Source: Streptomyces odontomachi (GTDB lineage: Bacteria > Actinomycetota > Actinomycetes > Streptomycetales > Streptomycetaceae). Taken from it: DNA of 64,000 nt. Below the pieces are notes generated by a model, which saw nothing but the letters and a program-made list of their open reading frames with translations, was not told where the DNA came from and made no database searches. Below are positions 61,226 through 64,000 of this stretch, in pieces; position 1 is the stretch's first letter, and each line of letters opens with the position of its first letter. The stretch spans positions 1 to 64,000 of the forward strand of contig NZ_JAMJWG010000011.1 of the NCBI RefSeq assembly GCF_024435355.1. Direction: 5' to 3'. A program made the translations under genes and the position numbers.

Positions 61226-62497
61226 TCAGAAAGGAGCATCGGCGGCGTAGGCCTCGCGCAACCGCTGTGCGGTGATACGGGCCTGAGCGCTGTGCAGCAG
61301 CGAGCGCTGACCCGAGCTGCCGTGAACCCTGGGGCGGGCGAGAACCTGTCCGGCGGCCTGACCCTGCACCCCCTCCTCGTCGACTGCCGCATCACGGGAA
61401 GCGTCGGTGAGCGGCGCCCCAGACGTATGGCCGGGAGAGGTAGGACGCTGGTCCGGGGAGCGCTGCGATGAGGGGTCGGGAGCCGTGGGCTGCTGGTTCC
61501 CCGGTGAAGTGCTGCCCGAGACGTTGGCGATGTCGACCGGGACAGCAGCGACATCTGAAGAGGCCGACGGAAGACTATTGCCCCGTGGAACGGCGAGCAG
61601 TTCGTCCAGGAGATGCGCTTGAGCGGCCGTGTAGCTGGTGAGCCTGCGGCGCGCTTGGGCCACCTTCAGCCCCTGAGCCTCGATCAGCGCCCTGCACTGC
61701 TGGACTACATCGTCAAGCGCTGGCCGGTCCTGTGTCCGATGCGCCAGCATCGTTGCCAGCAAAGGGACCAGTTCGTCCGGCGCCCCGGACAGGTCCGGAG
61801 CGGTCGTCGGATCGATTACCTGGTGGAAAAGAACTTGGATGTTGTCGGCCCGATAAGGGGGATGACCCGAAGCGGCGAACAACAGCACGGCACCCAGCGC
61901 ATACACGTCGACCGCTGGGGTCAGCGGCTTCTCGCCTTTCGCCTGCTCGGGAGGCATGCAGGAAGGGGTGCCCACGACGGTGTTCGGTGCGGTCAGCGAA
62001 GCACTCGACTCTGCGAACACAGCCAGTCCGAAGTCAATGATCTTCGGACCATTGGGACCGAGGAGTACATTGGCCGGCTTGAGGTCGCGGTGCAGCAGCC
62101 CCTGCTTGTGCACGGTGGCCAGCGCCTCCGCGAGCGTCGCGCCCAGCGAGGCGGTGAGGAGGGCAGGCAGCGGGCCGTGGGTGCCCACATGCCTGCTCAA
62201 ATCCAGCCCTTCGACGTACTCGGTGGCCAGCCACGGCGGGTCCGCTTCGGAGTCGGCGTCCAGCAGGGCGGCGATCCGCGCTCCCCACACAGTCTTGAGG
62301 ATCTCCACTTCTTGCGCGAACCTCTGCCGCGTGGCCGAATCCACGACAGATGGCTTGATCACCTTGACGGCGGCTGGCTCCCCGCCCGGCGACTCTCCTA
62401 GATACACCTGGCCCATGCCGCCATGCCCGATCCTGCCCAGCAACTCATAGCCGCCCAATTCGCTCGGATCATCCGGGCTGAGGGGCGCAATGTGCAC
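61226..62497 (-). CDS. Hanks-type Ser/Thr protein kinase
   Basis: This 423-aa protein has a kinase domain at residues ~15-290. The Gly-rich loop is Gly-His-Gly-Gly-Met-Gly-Gln-Val, the catalytic Lys45 lies in Ala-Val-Lys-Val-Ile, the loop is His-Arg-Asp-Leu-Lys-Pro-Ala-Asn, and Asp-Phe-Gly is at 155-157. The C-terminal 130 residues are Ser/Pro/Ala-rich without a membrane helix, so the kinase is cytosolic. That differs from the membrane-bound PknB type. GTG 62497 has AAGGAGAG upstream. It is 99 nt before drmD on the same strand, so it may be part of the same operon. Confidence 0.88.
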   Translation of the reverse strand: MHIAPLSPDDPSELGGYELLGRIGHGGMGQVYLGESPGGEPAAVKVIKPSVVDSATRQRFAQEVEILKTVWGARIAALLDADSEADPPWLATEYVEGLDLSRHVGTHGPLPALLTASLGATLAEALATVHKQGLLHRDLKPANVLLGPNGPKIIDFGLAVFAESSASLTAPNTVVGTPSCMPPEQAKGEKPLTPAVDVYALGAVLLFAASGHPPYRADNIQVLFHQVIDPTTAPDLSGAPDELVPLLATMLAHRTQDRPALDDVVQQCRALIEAQGLKVAQARRRLTSYTAAQAHLLDELLAVPRGNSLPSASSDVAAVPVDIANVSGSTSPGNQQPTAPDPSSQRSPDQRPTSPGHTSGAPLTDASRDAAVDEEGVQGQAAGQVLARPRVHGSSGQRSLLHSAQARITAQRLREAYAADAPF

Positions 62498-62662
62498 GTG
62501 AGGCTCTCCTTCGGGGCAGGGCGTGCGGGAACGTCGTTGACCGTGACGTTAGACCACTTGTCGGATCGGATGTCGCGACCACCTCTGCCGACGCCGTGTC
62601 TTGCTCGCCTGTTGTCAGCGAGCCCTCGATGTGGAGGCAGCAAGAGCCGGCCAGCTGACGAG

Positions 62663-63325
62663 CTACTTCCGCCCAGGCGTCCACTTCATGCCAAGCCGAT
62701 ATGCTCGTGAGATCACGTCCTGGACACCTGGTCCGTCCTGCGGGGTGAACCATCTCACCTCGCGTCCCACGATCAACTCCCCCTTCTGGCGCTTGATCAA
62801 AGCAATGGCGCAGGCGTGAGCGCACGGTGGACAGTCATCGAGACGCACTTCAAATCCTTGACCCTGATCAGACGTAAGGGTCACTACTGCATCAAGCCCA
62901 CGGAAGTCCCCGGACCCGTCATAGATATAGGCGAAGAGCAGGAGCTTCGAGAAATCGGCCTGGTGGTCGAGATTGATGACAAGGTTCTCACCCGCGGCTC
63001 GGGCGCCGGTCCTGTCGTCTGCATCCAACGCAACATAAGGGAAGCGATCCACTGCGCCGAACGCGTCACCAAGGGCCTGTACCACGGTCTTGCTGCCGTC
63101 GCTGAACCTGATCATGCATCCCAAATCGAGATCCACATCCTTCAGCGTACTAGCACGCAAGGAGGCTTGCATTTTACGAAACAGCCCGCCACGCCCTGCT
63201 CGGGCTTCGCGTTGTGCTACTGCTCGGGGTGAGGTCCAGTTCAGGTTGACCCGGATAAGTCCCGAGGCCACGCCATGCTTGGCCAGCGAGACCGTAGGCG
63301 ATGCCTTGGTTAAGACCACTGCCAT
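62663..63325 (-). CDS. TerD-family (tellurium/stress) protein
   Basis: This 220-aa protein has a TerD/CABP-like fold. It opens Val-Leu-Thr-Lys, then has Val-Asn-Leu-Asn-Trp near the start, Leu-Asp-Leu-Gly-Cys-Met-Ile-Arg-Phe-Ser-Asp-Gly, Val-Ala-Leu-Asp-Ala-Asp-Asp-Arg-Thr-Gly (Ca-binding-like), and Ile-Tyr-Asp-Gly. Streptomyces carry many such genes, linked to stress, calcium and phage-inhibition functions. Codon 5 is TTA, so translation may depend on the bldA tRNA. It is on the same strand as the kinase, 165 nt upstream. Confidence 0.85.
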   Translation of the reverse strand: MAVVLTKASPTVSLAKHGVASGLIRVNLNWTSPRAVAQREARAGRGGLFRKMQASLRASTLKDVDLDLGCMIRFSDGSKTVVQALGDAFGAVDRFPYVALDADDRTGARAAGENLVINLDHQADFSKLLLFAYIYDGSGDFRGLDAVVTLTSDQGQGFEVRLDDCPPCAHACAIALIKRQKGELIVGREVRWFTPQDGPGVQDVISRAYRLGMKWTPGRK

Positions 63326-63705
63326 TTTTGCGTCCTATCTGGCAATGCGGAAACTTAAAGGTTGAGCCCAACACCGCGTGTATCTCGGTGGAGCCGGAAG
63401 GCACATTGAATGCCATTTTGAGTTGATAAGTGCACTGTTTGCGAATCTGTGACAATCTTGTCACCGCATTGCGCTGTGACCTGTCGTGCCCCCTTGGCCC
63501 TCGCGCTTCGCGCACGCTCAGCGGTCGTGAGCAGCCGCGGGCGCAGACCGCTGTCGGCATGTGGCTTGGCGGATGGTTGCCGCGCATGGACACCGTGCTG
63601 AGGCCGGATGCGGCCACCGCAGGTTTGCTGCTTCCTTCGGCCTGGGGTCGCCTGGAAAGTGCCGGACCGCTGCGGTGGATGGGTGGATGCGGGGCTGACC
63701 GCTGA
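63326..63705. other. Intergenic region upstream of the TerD-family gene
   Basis: No gene is supported in these 380 bp. The part next to the TerD gene (63330-63470) is AT-rich and contains the likely promoter. On the minus strand, TTGTCA inside the palindrome at 63449-63464 could serve as a -35 box, with CACTTA 17 nt further on as a weak -10. The rest is GC-rich without coding bias. Confidence 0.4.
63449..63464. promoter_or_regulatory. 16-bp palindrome, candidate operator of the TerD-family gene
   Basis: GTGACAA and TTGTCAC are exact inverted copies separated by two bases. They lie 124-139 nt before the ATG of the TerD-family gene and overlap the proposed -35 box. Confidence 0.45.
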
Positions 63706-63720
63706 GTGGGGCTCGGGGGA

Positions 63721-64000
63721 GTGCGGTCCAGCTCGGGCGAAGTAGACCCACGGCTGGTCGCCAATCCCGTGCAGGTGCGAAGCTTCCTCGTCGCCGTCTC
63801 ATACGTCGGCGGCTACAAGCGAGCCCGCGGCCGGCGCCTGGTCGGCCTGTTCGCAGCGATGTACTTCGGAGGTTTCCGCCCGGCTGAGGCGGTCGGCCTT
63901 GCGGAACCGGATCTCGTGCTGCCCGCCACGGGCTGGGGCTCTGCTCTCCTCCACCGCACCCGACCCACCGCGGGAAAGCTCTGGACCGATTCGGGAGAGA
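63721..64000 (+). CDS. Tyrosine recombinase/integrase fragment (partial at window edge)
   Basis: The frame runs off the right edge. The readable part resembles the catalytic half of actinobacterial tyrosine integrases: Asn-Pro-Val-Gln-Val-Arg-Ser-Phe-Leu-Val-Ala-Val-Ser-Tyr-Val-Gly, Met-Tyr-Phe-Gly-Gly-Phe-Arg-Pro-Ala-Glu-Ala (containing the first catalytic Arg), and Thr-Ala-Gly-Lys-Leu-Trp-Thr-Asp-Ser-Gly. The N-terminal core-binding domain expected before it is missing, since an in-frame stop lies just upstream at 63703. It is probably a truncated gene. GTG 63721 (or 63706) would be the start if it is still expressed. Confidence 0.65.
   Translation, partial: MRSSSGEVDPRLVANPVQVRSFLVAVSYVGGYKRARGRRLVGLFAAMYFGGFRPAEAVGLAEPDLVLPATGWGSALLHRTRPTAGKLWTDSGE

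Overview
The window looks like a stretch of a Streptomyces (or close actinobacterial) chromosome. GC content is very high with strong G/C at third codon positions, GTG/TTG starts are common, many genes overlap by 4 nt (ATGA/GTGA), TTA codons are rare, and whole families are typically streptomycete (DUF5753 XRE regulator with DUF397 partner, FxSxx-type RiPP locus, EACC1). No rRNA, tRNA or CRISPR array was found.

Region 1 (0.2-13.9 kb) is ordinary accessory metabolism. It holds a minus-strand operon of a CocE-type hydrolase with an osmoprotectant-type ABC importer (binding lipoprotein, ATPase, two permeases), then a secreted GH43 enzyme convergent with a Tat-exported TIM-barrel hydrolase-like protein. 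Next come a small membrane protein, a double-VOC protein, a PspA/IM30 protein, a small methyltransferase, and a divergent SDR/TetR pair with a clear 23-bp operator palindrome between them.

Region 2 (14-27.8 kb) is a FxSxx-COOH-type RiPP locus. A HExxH-domain protein and an FxsB-type radical SAM/SPASM enzyme are translationally coupled on the minus strand. A 73-aa precursor-like protein, a 1208-aa ParA-like/TIR-like/NB-ARC/TPR protein and a gene of unknown family run on the plus strand. The precursor lacks the usual Phe-x-Ser-x-x C-terminus. Converging on this module is a minus-strand set of a cation/proton antiporter, a signal-peptide/TM protein and two P-loop NTPases.

Region 3 (27.8-33.5 kb) has a decayed GNAT gene with a 27-bp repeat expansion, a coupled TPR/polyprenyl synthase pair, an MFS sugar-porter-type transporter and a small membrane protein.

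Region 4 (33.8-64 kb) is a dense defence island. It contains a DUF262/DUF1524 (GmrSD-like) protein, a RelE-like/UvrD helicase fusion coupled to a 2314-aa DEAD/DUF1998 helicase with a C-terminal nuclease-like domain, and a T4-beta-family protein. It also has an EACC1 gene followed by a caspase/SF1-helicase fusion, a WhiJ-like XRE/DUF397 pair, and a DISARM class 1-like methyltransferase and SNF2 helicase behind a Hanks-type kinase. A TerD-family gene and a truncated tyrosine recombinase at the right edge close the window. The recombinase, the GC-poor mosaic end of the methyltransferase and several TTA codons suggest acquisition by transfer.

The huge helicase has been given a longer N-terminus than an ATG/GTG/TTG-only gene call would give. 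The upstream frame is open and protein-like, and the only start with a good ribosome binding site is a CTG.
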